Shown here: piece by piece, positions 33,139 to 44,800 of the stretch | How positions within the stretch are numbered: the first letter of the stretch is position 1 | How the letters are laid out: each line of letters begins with the position of its first letter | Assembly: GCF_018991925.1 (NCBI RefSeq) | Contig: NW_024748846.1 | Location: forward strand, 120,462 to 184,461 | Length of the DNA: 64,000 bases | Reading direction: 5' to 3' | From: Homarus americanus | Lineage: Eukaryota; Arthropoda; Malacostraca; Decapoda; Nephropidae | Position numbers and translations under genes: made by a program | The notes under the pieces: model-generated | Database searches by the model: none | What the model was told of the DNA's origin: nothing | What the model saw: only the letters and a program-made list of their open reading frames with translations

Positions 33139-35758
33139 CTTTCATGCTCTGAGCTCTCTTGACGGAGGAACCAGACTTCTTCTTTGTCCTGACGGTGGTA
33201 GAGGACCCGCTTGTAGTAGTAGTAGCAGTAGTAGGAGTGGTTCCCGAGACACTAGACGTCACTGTGACTTCCTGATACACTACACAAGTCTTCGGGGGCG
33301 CGGCTTTATTAAAATCAATAAACTCGAATTCACTCTCAGCGTCAGACCAGGTGAAGGAAAGTGTATCATCTAATATAACTCTGTCCCCCACTTGAGCCGT
33401 GTTGCCACCAATACTATGAGCACTGACCACTACATCACCTGGACCACGAAGAGTTGCATCACTATTTTCTTTGATTATTAAGGGTGTCGTAAGTTTCTCT
33501 GGCATGATGGCATCACCACCCGACTGTGAATCACCGTCAGTCTCTGGAGGGTTTAAATATTTATCCCCCAGGAGATCTTGAAACGTCTTAGGTGATTCGT
33601 GGTGATTATCCGGGGTGTGAGGGGAGTTGGTGAGGGTTCTGCAAGGTGTTGAGGCCGCAAGGGGACCCACATGCGATGCAGAGAGCGATCTTAATCTCGG
33701 TTTCTTCTTGATCTTTGTTGGAGATCTATGCCCACCGGATTTACCTAATTTAGGGGTAAATAACTCGTAGTCTAAGTTATCAAGATCAGAATCTGTCTCG
33801 GAGAAGGATTCAAAGTCTTCATTCTGCCTGATGTCATCGTCGGAAAATGACTCCGAGAGGACCTGGACGCTGCCTTTATTCTTGAGGTGAATCTGTACGT
33901 CGTTGTGACTCAAACTCTTCTTCACCTTCACCTCGCCTTTACCCCTGGCCTCGGTACCTCCTGCGCCTCCTCCACCTTCTTCGGAAGTAGATGAAAACCT
34001 CGACAACCTGAGGCCAATCTTGTCGCGCAGTTTGGGTACGAAAGGAGACGCCGAAGGATAGGAATACCTCGTCGGACGCTTAGGTGCATCTGAAGACATC
34101 TTGGGTTTCTCACTAACACCTGTGTCTGTCTCATCAACTCTATCCTCCACTGGGTCACAATCACACTTTGCTTCCTGTACCGTCAGCGTAATACCTTCGT
34201 CTTGTGATCGAAGCACCGGTAGCCTTGTTCGCGGATGACTTAAATTCTGTTTAAACTTCATATTCTCGTCTTGTGTGATGGTGATAATGGTGATGCTACT
34301 CGGTGACGTTGAACTCTGACACGCGGGATTCCTGCGTTCGATCTCATCCGCCGAGTTATCACTATCGTCAATAAATGGAATCGAATCAGTGGAACCTAAA
34401 GGCCTTTCATTCTCTTTCGTCTTCCTCTTAAGTCTCGCTTGGGTAGCCGTCATACGTGTCAGTGCCAAGGGATTCTGCCCCACGAAATTGATAGATTCAT
34501 ACAAGTCTTCATCCTCTTTAGTAGTTTCTGAAACCTTTACTGGGACACCTTGAAGCTCTTGTTCTTTAACTCTCCTAATTACCTGATAATTCTCATAATT
34601 TTCATCATCATCTGTGATTACTTTCCCATCCTTAGTCATCCTAATTACCTGGTAGTTCTCGTACGTGTGTTCATCATCCTCCTCCTCCTCCAAGGCCTTT
34701 CTAAACACCTGACATACGTAGATAGCTTCCACACACTGGTCGTTCTCCAAGTACTCCTCAGTGGCGGGTCGGGCCTCGTATATAAACCTGATCTCACCAG
34801 TCCCTTTCTCTGCTTTCTCAAGGCTGTAGTACCCTCCCTCTGGTTCATCTTCGTCGTCTTTCTCATTATCTCTCTCTCTATTATCGGTTTTTATCTTGTC
34901 TCTACCTTCACCATGATCAAACTCCCCGATTTTGGCCGATTTTCGTCTTCCTCGTGATCGGCAGTATGCGTCTTTATCGTTTATTTCACAGTCGTTTTCT
35001 CCTCTTTCTTGTTTCTTCTCTTCTGGTTTATCATTGGCCGTTTTCTCTTCGTCTTTGGTTTGGTCGTTCTCTTGTTTCTGGCCGTCAACAGGATTGCCGA
35101 TAGCCGATGCGTTGCCTCTGTTTACCTTCCCACTTGTCGGTAACGGGATCTTCGACGCCGCGGACTTACGAGGGCGTGAAGCGGACCTCGATCTTCGTGG
35201 TTTTTCCGGCGGCTCTTCCACCTTGACCTCACCAACTTGGGAGAGGTAGAGGTTATCAGTGGCACTTACACTCCGCGATCTGGAGGCTGACCTCAACCGG
35301 TTCTTCTTATCGCTCGAAGAAAACCCCAACTTTTCCAGATTCTCGCTGAGGAAAGTTGTAGGCCGGTCACTATGGCTACCTAGACTATGACGATGCTTCT
35401 TACCATCTCCTCTGCCACTTAACACAGATCTGTCACTCTTACTACTCACTAAGGATCTTTCTCCTTCACTCCCTGGCGTATATATCTGATCTTTCTTCTC
35501 ACTTTTCTTCTTGTCTTTATCTCTTTTACCACTTGTTTTCTTCTTTCCTCCCACGTCAATATCTTGGAACGACACGCCCGAGATCGCTTTATACACCGTT
35601 GTCTTCCTCTGAGCCAACATGAAGTGTGAAGGTGAGAAGACTTTGTTTATCACAGGGACGAGTCTCTGTCTGACTCCCGTTCCTTCCCCCTCATTCTTCT
35701 TCCCCTTTGAGGACGACCCATTAGAGAGATACACCTTGAATTCATTACTAGCATCCAT
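33139..35758 (-). CDS. First coding exon of a large, charged, probably disordered host protein (unrecognised)
   Basis: An open frame of 873 codons starts at ATG 35758-35756 in good context (A at -3, G at +4), with an in-frame TAA 12 bases upstream. It runs to a consensus splice donor: the exon ends ATGAAAG at 33139 and the intron begins GTAAGT (33138 downward), phase 1. The 27 codons beyond are intronic read-through. No folded domain is recognised. Visible features: a basic Lys/Ser-rich N-terminal third with Arg-Ser stretches (RSASRSRSVS near residue 157, RRSRSASRPRKS near 190), a Glu/Lys/Asp-rich middle, two copies of YENYQVIR at about residues 364 and 386, YESINF near 419, Ser-rich segments with acidic clusters (SFSDDDIRQNEDFESFSETD), and near the end SFTWSDAESEFEFIDF. 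YENx and YESI could be SH2 ligands, which is inference. Composition and codon pattern differ sharply from the repeats around it. The remaining exons should lie at lower coordinates or outside the window; LINE B lies in the first intron. Confidence 0.85.
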
Positions 35759-35832
35759 AGTGAGTAATTAAACCCAAATTCCTCGTCAGGGTTAATGACT
35801 CCAGGGCCTTAACTACTGCGAACTACTTTGTC

Positions 35833-35841
35833 TATATAACG
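35833..35841 (-). promoter_or_regulatory. TATA-like element upstream of the 873-codon exon
   Basis: On the minus strand GTTATATAGAC lies about 80 bases before the start codon, which would place a start site near 35805 and give a short leader. There is no other support. Confidence 0.3.
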
Positions 35842-35995
35842 ACATGGTGTCCCCTCCAAGATTGACTAGTCACCAGATGCATTACTACGGTCTTGACGTC
35901 ATTGCCATGGTTCTAACGTCACTTGTTACAAAACAGTGTGGTGATTGGTCGGATTTTTTCTGAAGGAGGAAAACCAATTGCACCTGCGTCGACTA

Positions 35996-36100
35996 TGACA
36001 TCCTTAACGAGGTGAATCTTGAAGGAGGCGCTGATGGGGCTTCTGTGGCTGGGTGCATCATGCCTCCACTTCCTCCTCCTCTTCCTCCTGGGAAAAGAGA
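35996..36100 (-). CDS. Weak candidate exon, minus strand
   Basis: On the minus strand TTTCTCTTTTCCCAG is followed by an open frame GRGGGSGGMMHPATEAPS, then PPSRFTSLRMS and a stop at 35996-35998. The acceptor is good, but the coding part is short and Gly-rich and no polyadenylation signal follows. It could be the end of another gene upstream of the 873-codon exon, or chance. Confidence 0.2.
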
Positions 36101-36156
36101 AAAATATTTATGTTCAATGGACGAAAATTGTCTGGTGTTTTTCTCGTCCTGTGATA

Positions 36157-36187
36157 CACACACACACACACGTTCACACTTGCACAT

Positions 36188-36231
<44 letters not shown>

Positions 36232-36400
36232 CGTCTCCAGCCTTCATAGGGTGAGGACGTCGGCGCTGCCCGTCGTCTCTTGGCCATGGAGACAGCTGCC
36301 AGCCTGGTCTGTCGGGCCCTCCCCTGCCCCACCTCCCTCCCCTGCCCCACCTCCCTCCCCTGCCCCACCTCCCTCCCCTGCCCCATCTCCCTCTCCCCAT
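36157..36400. repeat. (CA)n tracts and a 15-bp CCCTGCCCCACCTCC repeat
   Basis: (CA)n at 36157-36170 and 36190-36229; four copies of CTCCCCTGCCCCACCTC at about 36320-36390. Frames here are artefacts. Confidence 0.9.
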
Positions 36401-37390
36401 CCTCACTCCAACAGTACAGTGCAAAGATTGACCCACAAGTGATATACAATAGTGACAATTTCAACTGGAAAGAAAGAAACGACTGTTAGAGCGACAATCA
36501 GTGCTTAGCGGTCAATGTTGACCTGACCGGACCAGACACACTCACCACCACCAACACTGGATGAGAAGCAAAGAAAGATTCATAACTACACCAGGAGACA
36601 AATGATAACTCCCTACTCCACCCAGGTGAGGAACAAGAACCTTTTCCAACACCCTGGAGGACCTACTCGACCAGGTGTATGATGCAACGGCCGTGGGCAT
36701 CAGGTCACAAGTCCAGCTCAAACATTACCAGATCTATAGTTGATCTATATGTTGACTCCTTGTTTCTTATATATTTGAATTGAAAGATTTTGTCAATCAA
36801 GTGACCACACTCGACGCCTACACCATATGTAACCTATCGGTGATGTTCTGACCTCACTAGAGGAAAGGTCGCTTAGCTCCAGAGGATTAATTGTCAGTAA
36901 TGGCTAGTGCTACTTGTGAACAGAGCTGTGCCCTTTAGAGGGCCGAGTTAGAGAGGGCCAAGGAAGAAATCTTGAAATTAAAAGAAGTGATAGCTAGGAT
37001 GGAGGAAGAAACGAGACAAGGAAAACAGGTGTCTGACGAAAACTCGGGCGAATGGAAGGTTGTGAGGAGAGGGACGACCAAACTGGTGGTGAGATGACAA
37101 CAACAGCTAAGTGTACCAACTCTTTCAGTCCTTTGATAGACGAATTGGACGTTTGCATAGTCAGGGACAAGGCTGACAAGGAAGGTACGAAAACCTTAAT
37201 TGTTGGCTATTCCCAGGTATGGTACCTGGACAAAACATTTTGTGGTAAAAATAAAAATAGTATAGTGAGCTTTGTCAGATCAAACTAGAGCCAGTAGAAA
37301 AACATACACCTATGAGATTGTTGTTTGTAAATGTGAGACTATGTTATCGCCCCAGGGAGTATCTTTGATACCACACGTGATGTTGATGTC

Positions 37391-37492
37391 TATATGTGAC
37401 ATCAGTCTCTGTGATGAAGCTTTGGTCTTGGCGGGAGGTGTAATGATTAATTGTCAGACCAAAGCTTACAGCCCAGAATTATGTCACATATA
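37391..37492. repeat. Nested perfect palindromes (hairpin of 102 bases)
   Basis: Outer arms TATATGTGACAT (37391-37402) and ATGTCACATATA (37481-37492) are perfectly complementary. Inner arms AAGCTTTGGTCT (37417-37428) and AGACCAAAGCTT (37456-37467) are also perfect, with a 27-base loop. The unpaired gaps between outer and inner stems are 14 and 13 bases. Confidence 0.95.
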
Positions 37493-37718
37493 ACAGCGAG
37501 TACACTACAGACCTCATGGTACCACCACATACCAGGTGGGCACACACCAAGACCCAAGGGACCCGACCTCGCCGCTAATGTCTTGAATTAGCAGGGGCTT
37601 GACTTACAACTCACCTAACCAAGACACCTGGGCATGACCACACCTGCACACAGCTACCCAGACCTAACCAGTTTAGTGTTAATTGGTTAGAGGTCAAAAG
37701 CCGGCTGGGCCGACCCCA

Positions 37719-37724
37719 TATAAA
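37719..37724 (+). promoter_or_regulatory. TATAAA box inside the 1,052-bp insertion
   Basis: GGGCCGACCCCATATAAAGG resembles the TATA context in the solo LTR at 24.45 kb and would fit a retroelement promoter. No transcript evidence. Confidence 0.4.
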
Positions 37725-38918
37725 GGCCCTACAGTCCCGGCCACGATCATTCTGATTATCATGGTGATTCTCATACGACTATCATTCAGAGGTTGGTCAT
37801 TGAGAGGTCAGTCTGGTCACTGGCACAGAGTCACGCTCGTCCCGTCCCCCTCAGGTCGGGGGGAGACTTCACGACGCCCCCAGCTAAGGAGAGTCCCGCA
37901 TACGAGAGCCCAGTCAACACCCACTGGGCCTACGTCAGGTGTACAGGTGAGTCATGGTCAGAGCAATCTCTAGGGTGAGTTACCTACTGTGGGAAGTGTA
38001 TTCATTCAGGTGTGTCCGAGAGTCAGAGTCGAGTAACGTAAAACAAAATGTGTTAGTACCCCGATATAATAGTGATATTCATGTGTCCATGTCATTAAGT
38101 GAAATAATAAATTGTTGTATCGAAGAGGCGTTTGAGAAGTTGTCCCTTTAAGAACGTAATATATGTGTATTGACATACGAGATAAGATAAGCGTATTGAC
38201 GCTGAGTAAATAACATACGGCCACGCTACCCAACCTTCCTATCTATACATTCCTACTCTCTATACTTCCTGCTTATATGTAATATCTTCTTCTGTGAGTT
38301 ATGTCTCATTATAATAGGTTGAGGGTGTGTTTGCCAGGGGCTGGGATGGGGGATACAGTTGACAGGACAGACAATATCTTATCTGGTAATGGGAACAAAC
38401 CCATTATCTGCCTCAGTGCAGGAGGCAATGATATTGGCCGGTGTAGGAGCGAGGAGCTTCTTGATAAGTTCAAGGCAGCTATAGAACATATTAGGACTAA
38501 GGGAGGGATCCCTATCATATGTGGTGTCCTGCCTAGAAGGAAAGTTGGCAATGAATGGTTGTCAGGGCAGTTGGTGTCAACGGCCGTCTTGACAGATATT
38601 GCAAGTAAATATCCGTTCCATTCATTGACAACTGGGACAGCTTCTATGGCAGAAGGGACCTTTATGCTAGGGATGGGGTGCACCTGTCTAGGGATGAGGT
38701 GGCAACCCTGGCTGGCTCTCTCGAGAGGCCAGTTCAAAAGATGTCGAAGTCTTTAAACTGCTAGGGGAACATATGGGCACAGGGGTAGAGGAAACTGCAG
38801 TGGGAGGGGTAAACAAAGTGAAAGATTACAGGGAAATAGTGTTAGGAATGATGACAAAACTAAATTAGACAGGGAGTTAAAACCTAAACGGGTAAAGGGG
38901 AGGACTCAGAACACCATT

Positions 38919-41740
38919 AACTTAAATGTATACTACGCAAACAGTAGAAGTATGAGAAACAAAATGGATGAAATCAGGGCGTTGGTATGTACCGAAAAAT
39001 TATATAATAGCATTCACTGAAACATGGATAATCCTAAACTCACGTGAGTTACCTGTGAGTTACCGGTCGAATTCCAAATTGCAGGTTACAAATTATTCCA
39101 TACCGATAGGCAGACCAGGAATGGAGGCAGAGTAGCAATCTATGTCAGGGATAATCTGAAGTGTGAAATAAATAAGGAAATAAAAACTGAACGGAATACA
39201 AAAACAATTTGGATATAATTAATCGATGGTAGGGAAAAATTAATCACAGGAGTAATATATAGACCTCCTAATATAGTTAATGAGCAACTTATTTGGGATG
39301 AAATGCGCAGGGCTTCCATACACAACAAAGTCTGTATAGTAGGCGACTTTAACTTTAGCCAAATAGATTGGATTGACCTTACGGGTAACTCAGAATCAGA
39401 GGATTTTCTTGAAACAATCCAGGACTGTTCCCTAAGTCAACATATAACCGAACCCACACGGGGTAATAATATACTCGATTTAGTTCTGTCAAACAGAGAA
39501 AACCTCATTAGTAATGTCGAGGTAGGGAACGAATATGCAAACAGCAATCACAAAGAAATTAGATTCCAGTTAGATTTTCAAGTCAGACGTAAGGAAAATT
39601 CCATTAAAGTCCCAGATTTCAGAAGGGCAAACTTGGATAGTTTGTAGAGGCAGTTGAGAGAAGGGGTATCACGCTTGGGGGTGAATTACATGACCTCACA
39701 TGAGGTGACCTCACACAATGTGCCCACAGAGGACGACCTCTCCTTACCTGGAGACCTGACGGTTGAGGATGGCCTGATCACAAGATCTGAGGTTGCCGAC
39801 TTCCACGACAATTTAAATAACGAGTTATTTAATGCACAAAAGCAGAACATACCATACAGAAAACTCAGATCAAACAATAATGACCCTAAATGGATAAATA
39901 ATTATTTAAAGAATATTAATGGACAAAGGAAGGCTATAGGTAGGAGAATAAACTGTGGTGAAGTTTACCTCCGAGATTATTTTAAGGTATTGGCCGGTAG
40001 GGTTAAGACCGAGATAAGAAAATCAAAAAGGAATAATGAACTGAAGGTAGCAAGGGAGGCGAAGGCAAACCCCAAGGGATTCTATCAAATGTATCAAAAT
40101 ATTGGACCATTACAGTCAGTTACCGGCCAGCTAACTGATAACGACGGAGAAATAAGCAAGAATCTGAATAAATATTTTTCAACGGTTTTCACCACCGAAA
40201 ATTTAAACATGATACCCGAGGCTCCGACTCTATACAGAGATAGTGAAGAAAACAAACTAAGCGAGATAGTAGTGACTAGTAACGATGTTAGTACACAAAT
40301 AGACAAACTAAAGCCTAATAAGTCACCAGGTCCCGATGAAATATTTACCACAGTATTAAAGGAATGTAAGGAAGAGCTTAGTATGCTCTTAGCAAAGTTG
40401 TTTAACATGTCATTAAAAACGGGTGTAGTACCAGAATCCTGGAGGATAGCGAATGTAATACCGATTTTCAAGAAGGGAGATAGACTATCCTCTAACTATC
40501 AACCAATCAGTCTAACATCAATTGTAGGCAAATTACTGGAAGCAATCATTTCAAACTCTATTCGAAACCACCTGGAAAAGCACAAGTTGATCAATGATTC
40601 CCAACATGGCTTCACAAGCGGGCGTTCATGTCTAACTAATCTATTAACATTCTTTTCATCAGTTTTCGAATCGGTGGACGAGGGGCACAATTATGATGTG
40701 GTATATCTCGACTTTAGCAAAGCCTTCGACAGAGTCCCCCACAAAAGACAAATTAGAAAGGTAGAAGCTCATGGCATCAAAGGTGACATCCTTAAATGGA
40801 TTAGGGCGTGGTTACAGGACAGGAAACAGTGAGTGAGCATTAACTGCACTAAATCCGATTGGAGCAGCGTCACTAGTGGAATTCCCCAAGGCTCAGTACT
40901 TGGACCATTATTATTTATTATATACATAAACGACATAGATATCAGCATAGACAGCAACATAAGTAAATTTGCTGATGACACTAAAATAGGACGTGTAATT
41001 AAATCTGACGAGGACTCCGTAAAACTACAGGAAGATCTAAACAAATTTTTCGAATGGTCTGAAAAATGGCAGATGAAATTCAATGTGGACAAATGTAAAG
41101 TACTCAGTATAGGATATGTGAACAGGGAAACCAGATGAACAATGATGTTATTGAGAAATCCGACTGCGAGAGAGATTTAGGAGTAATGATAAGTAGGAAT
41201 CTTAAGCCAAGTAAACAAAGTGCATTTGCTCGTAATAAGGCTAATAAAGTACTTGGGTTCATACAAAGGAGTGTTAGTTACAAGACTAGCGAGGTCATCT
41301 TGCTTTTGTGAGACCTCACTTGGATTACGCAGTTTAATTCTGATCACCGTATTACAGAATGATATAGAATCCTTGGAAAGAAATCAGAGGAGAATGACAA
41401 GACTAATCCTGGGCATTAGTAACCTTGAGTACAGAGACAGGTTAAAGCATCTTAACTTGCACTCCCTCGAGAGAGGTAGAGCGAGGGGCGACATGATCGA
41501 GGTGTATAAATGGAAGTCAGAGCTAAACAAAGGGGACATTACAAAGGTACTCAAACTATCCAACCAGGAGCGAACTCGCAACAATGGTTTTAAATTAGAC
41601 AAATTTAGATTTAGGCGCGAAATAGGTAAACACTGGTTTGGTAACAGAGTAGTGGGTGAATGGAACAAGTTACCAAATATCATCATTAACTAGAATACGC
41701 TGAATAGCTTCAAACACAGGTTGGATGCTTATATGAGCAA
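38919..41740 (+). pseudogene. CR1 ORF2: endonuclease and reverse transcriptase, stops but long open blocks
   Basis: Endonuclease: VYYANSRSMRNKMDEIRAL, GGRVAIYVRDN, VIYRPPN, VCIVGDFNFSQIDW and SNHKEI, where the usual SDH has become SNH. After a stop at 39645 the reverse transcriptase is open for 392 codons: LKPNKSPGPDEIFT, VVPESWRIANVIPIFKKGD, ISLTSIVGKLLEAI, SQHGFTSGRSCLTNLL, YLDFSKAFDRVPHKR, IRAWLQDRKQ. A TGA at 40830 sits where Arg (CGA) is expected. The same frame continues with [29 protein letters not shown] (FADD at 40968-40979) and [13 protein letters not shown]. The tail includes LERNQRRMTRLILGI, RFRREIGKHWFGNRVV and FKHRLDAYMSN. The catalytic Asp pair is intact, so decay is recent to moderate. 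Confidence 0.9.
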
Positions 41741-41819
41741 TAGGGGTTGGGTGTAAATGGGACTGCCCAGTATGGGCCAATAGGCCCGCTGCAGTTTCCT
41801 CCATTCTTATGTTCTTATC

Positions 41820-44800
41820 ACTATATAACCATGATCACTATATCACCATCAACTCCACACCAATCAACACCATCACTATATAAACACCATTATATCACCC
41901 ATCACTATATAACCACCATCACCATCATCACTATATAACCATCGACACCATCACTATATCACCACCATCACTATATCACCACCATCACTATATCACCACC
42001 ATCACTATATAACCACCATCACTATATAACCATCATCACTATATCACCATCATCACTATATCATCACCATCACTATATCAACACCATCACTATATAACCA
42101 CCACCACTATATAACCACCATCACTATATAACCATCATCACTATATCACCATCACCACTATATCATCACCATCACTATATCATCACCATCACTATATCAT
42201 CACCATCATTATAACATCACCATCATCACTATATCATCACCATCACTATATAACCACCATCACTATATCACCACCATCACTATATCACCACCATCACTAT
42301 ATCACCACCATCACTATATCACCACCTTCACTATATCACCACCATCACTATATCACCATCATCACTATATCACCATCACTATATAACCACCAACACTATA
42401 TCACCACCATCACTATATCACCACCATCACTTTATCACCACCATCACTATATCACCACCATCACTATATAACCCATCACTATATCACCACCATCACTATA
42501 TATCACCACCATCACTATATAACCACCATCACTATATAACCACCATCACTATATAATCACCACCATCACTATATAACCACCATCACTATATAACCACCAT
42601 CACTATAACCACCATCACTTTATCACCATCACTATATAAACCACCATCACTATATAACCACCATCACTATATAACCACCATCCTTTATCACCACCATCAC
42701 TATATAACCACCCAAAACACCATCACTATATAACCACCATCACTTATCACCACCATCACTATATAAACACCATCACTATAACCACCATCACTATATAACC
42801 ACCATCCTTTATCACACCATCACTATATCACCATCACTTTATCACCACCATCACTATATCACCACCATCACATATCACCACCATCACTAAACCACATCAC
42901 TATATACCATCACTTTATCACCACCATCACTATATAACCACCATCACTATATAACCCATCACTATATAACCACCATCACAACCACCATCACTATATAACC
43001 ACCATCACACCATCCCATCATTAACCATCATCACTATACCACCATCACTATATAACCACCATCAATATAGACCCACCATCACTATATAACCACCATCACT
43101 ATATAACCACCATCACTATACCACCATCACTTTATCACCACCATCACTATATAACCACCATCACTATATATCACTTATCACCACCATCACTATATCACCA
43201 CCATCACTATATAACCACCATCACTATATAACCATCATCACTTTATCACCACCATCACTATATAACCACCATCACTATATAACCATCATCACTTTATCAC
43301 CACCATCACTATATACCACCATCACTATATAACCACCATCACTATATAACCATCATCACTTTATCACCACCATCACTATATAACCACCATCACTATATAA
43401 CCACCATCACTTTATCACCACCATCACTATATCACCACCATCACTATATAACCATCACACTATATAACCACCATCACTATATAACCACCATCACTTTATC
43501 ACCACCATCACTATATCACCACCATCACTATATAACCACCATCACTATATCCCATCACATACCCCATCACTATATACCACCATCTATATAACCACCATCC
43601 TATCCACCATCACTATCCACCATCACTATACCACCACTAACACCACCATCACTATAACCATCACTATACAACCACCATCACTTTATCACCACCATACTAT
43701 ATAACCATCACTATATAAGCACCATCACTATATAACCACCATCACTATATAACCACCATCACTATATAACCACCATACTATATAACCATCTATATAACCA
43801 CCATCACATATAACCATCATCACTATATAACCACCATCACTATATAACCACCATCAATATAGACCCACCATCACTATATAACCACCACCACTATATAACC
43901 ACCATCACTATATAACCACCATCACTATATAACCATCATCACTATATAACCACCATCACTATATAACCACCATCACTATATAACCATCATCACTATACAA
44001 CCATCATCACTATATAACCACCATCACTATATAACCACCATCACTATCTAACCACCATCACTATATAACCACCATCACTATATCACCACCATCACTATAT
44101 ATAACCACCATCACTATATAACCACCATCACTATATAACCACCATCACTATATAACCACCATCACTTATATCACCACCATCACTATATAACCACCATCAC
44201 TATATAACCACCATCACCTTTATCACCACCATCACTATATAAACACCATCACTATATAACCATCATCACTATATAACCACATCACTATATAACCACCATC
44301 ACCTTTATCACCATCATCACTATATAACCACCATCACTATATCACCACCATCACTATATAACCACCATCACCTTTATCACCACCATCACTATATCACCAC
44401 CATCACTATATCACCACCATCACTATATCACCACCATCACTATATAACCACCATCACTATATAACCACCATCACTTTATCACCACCATCACTATAACCAC
44501 CATCATAAGCACCATCACTATATAACCACCATCACTATATAACCACCATCACTATATAACCACCATCACTATATAACCATCACTATATAACCACCATCAC
44601 TATATAACCATCATCACTATATAAACCATCATCACTATATAACCACCATCAATATAGACCCACCATCACTATATAACCACCACCACTATATAACCACCAT
44701 CACTATATCACCATCATCACTATATAACCATCATCACTATATAACCACCATCACTATATAACCACCATCACTATATAACCACCATCACTATATCACCCCT

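Larger units (their letters stand above)
37261..38312. mobile_element. 1,052-bp non-coding insertion in CR1 ORF1, 5-bp AATAG duplication
   Basis: Flanked by AATAG at 37256-37260 and 38313-38317. Excising it with one copy gives an in-frame join in ORF1 at the same point where copy 1 reads through. The ends read TATAGTGAG and CTCATTAT, which are inverted over eight or nine bases with one mismatch, but no longer terminal repeat is visible. Inside are a double palindrome (37391-37492), a TATAAA box (37719-37724) in a GC-rich context, and an AATAAA-type signal near 38105. No coding region is present. It could be a solo LTR of an unfamiliar family or a non-autonomous DNA transposon; the evidence does not decide. 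Confidence 0.7.
36900..38756 (+). pseudogene. CR1 ORF1 (coiled coil and SGNH esterase), split by an insertion
   Basis: ATG 36900 opens MASATCEQSCAL, then a stop (36936), then a clear coiled-coil-like segment (RAELERAKEEILKLKEVIAR). The esterase starts with LIVGYSQVWYLDKTFC near 37197-37245: the GDS block has become GYS, with the nucleophile Ser retained but its preceding Asp lost. After the insertion, piece 2 reads RLRVCLPGAGMG, CLSAGGNDIG (GxND block near 38425) and GGIPIICGVLPRR. A frameshift near 38612 follows, after which DNWDSFYG and DGVHLSRD (about 38673-38696) supply the Asp-x-x-His block. All four blocks are therefore traceable, but the gene is broken by the insertion, two or more stops and the frameshift. 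Confidence 0.85.
36780..41818 (+). mobile_element. CR1-like LINE copy 2, nearly full length
   Basis: Order: ORF1 start 36900, esterase piece 1 to 37260, a 1,052-bp insertion (37261-38312), esterase piece 2 to 38755, ORF2 endonuclease (about 38919-39645), reverse transcriptase (39654-41138), C-terminal tail (to about 41740) and a 3' UTR ending ATTCTTATGTTCTTA at 41818. The 5' limit is uncertain. It is related to copy 1 but clearly diverged, so it represents another subfamily. The element strand is the reverse of the neighbouring 873-codon host exon. The 17-bp satellite begins at its 3' end. Confidence 0.9.

Noticed and set aside
34550..34957. Plus-strand ORF of 135 codons with membrane-like composition
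   Set aside because: It is antisense to the 873-codon exon, and its hydrophobic look comes from the reverse of Glu/Asp/Lys codons.
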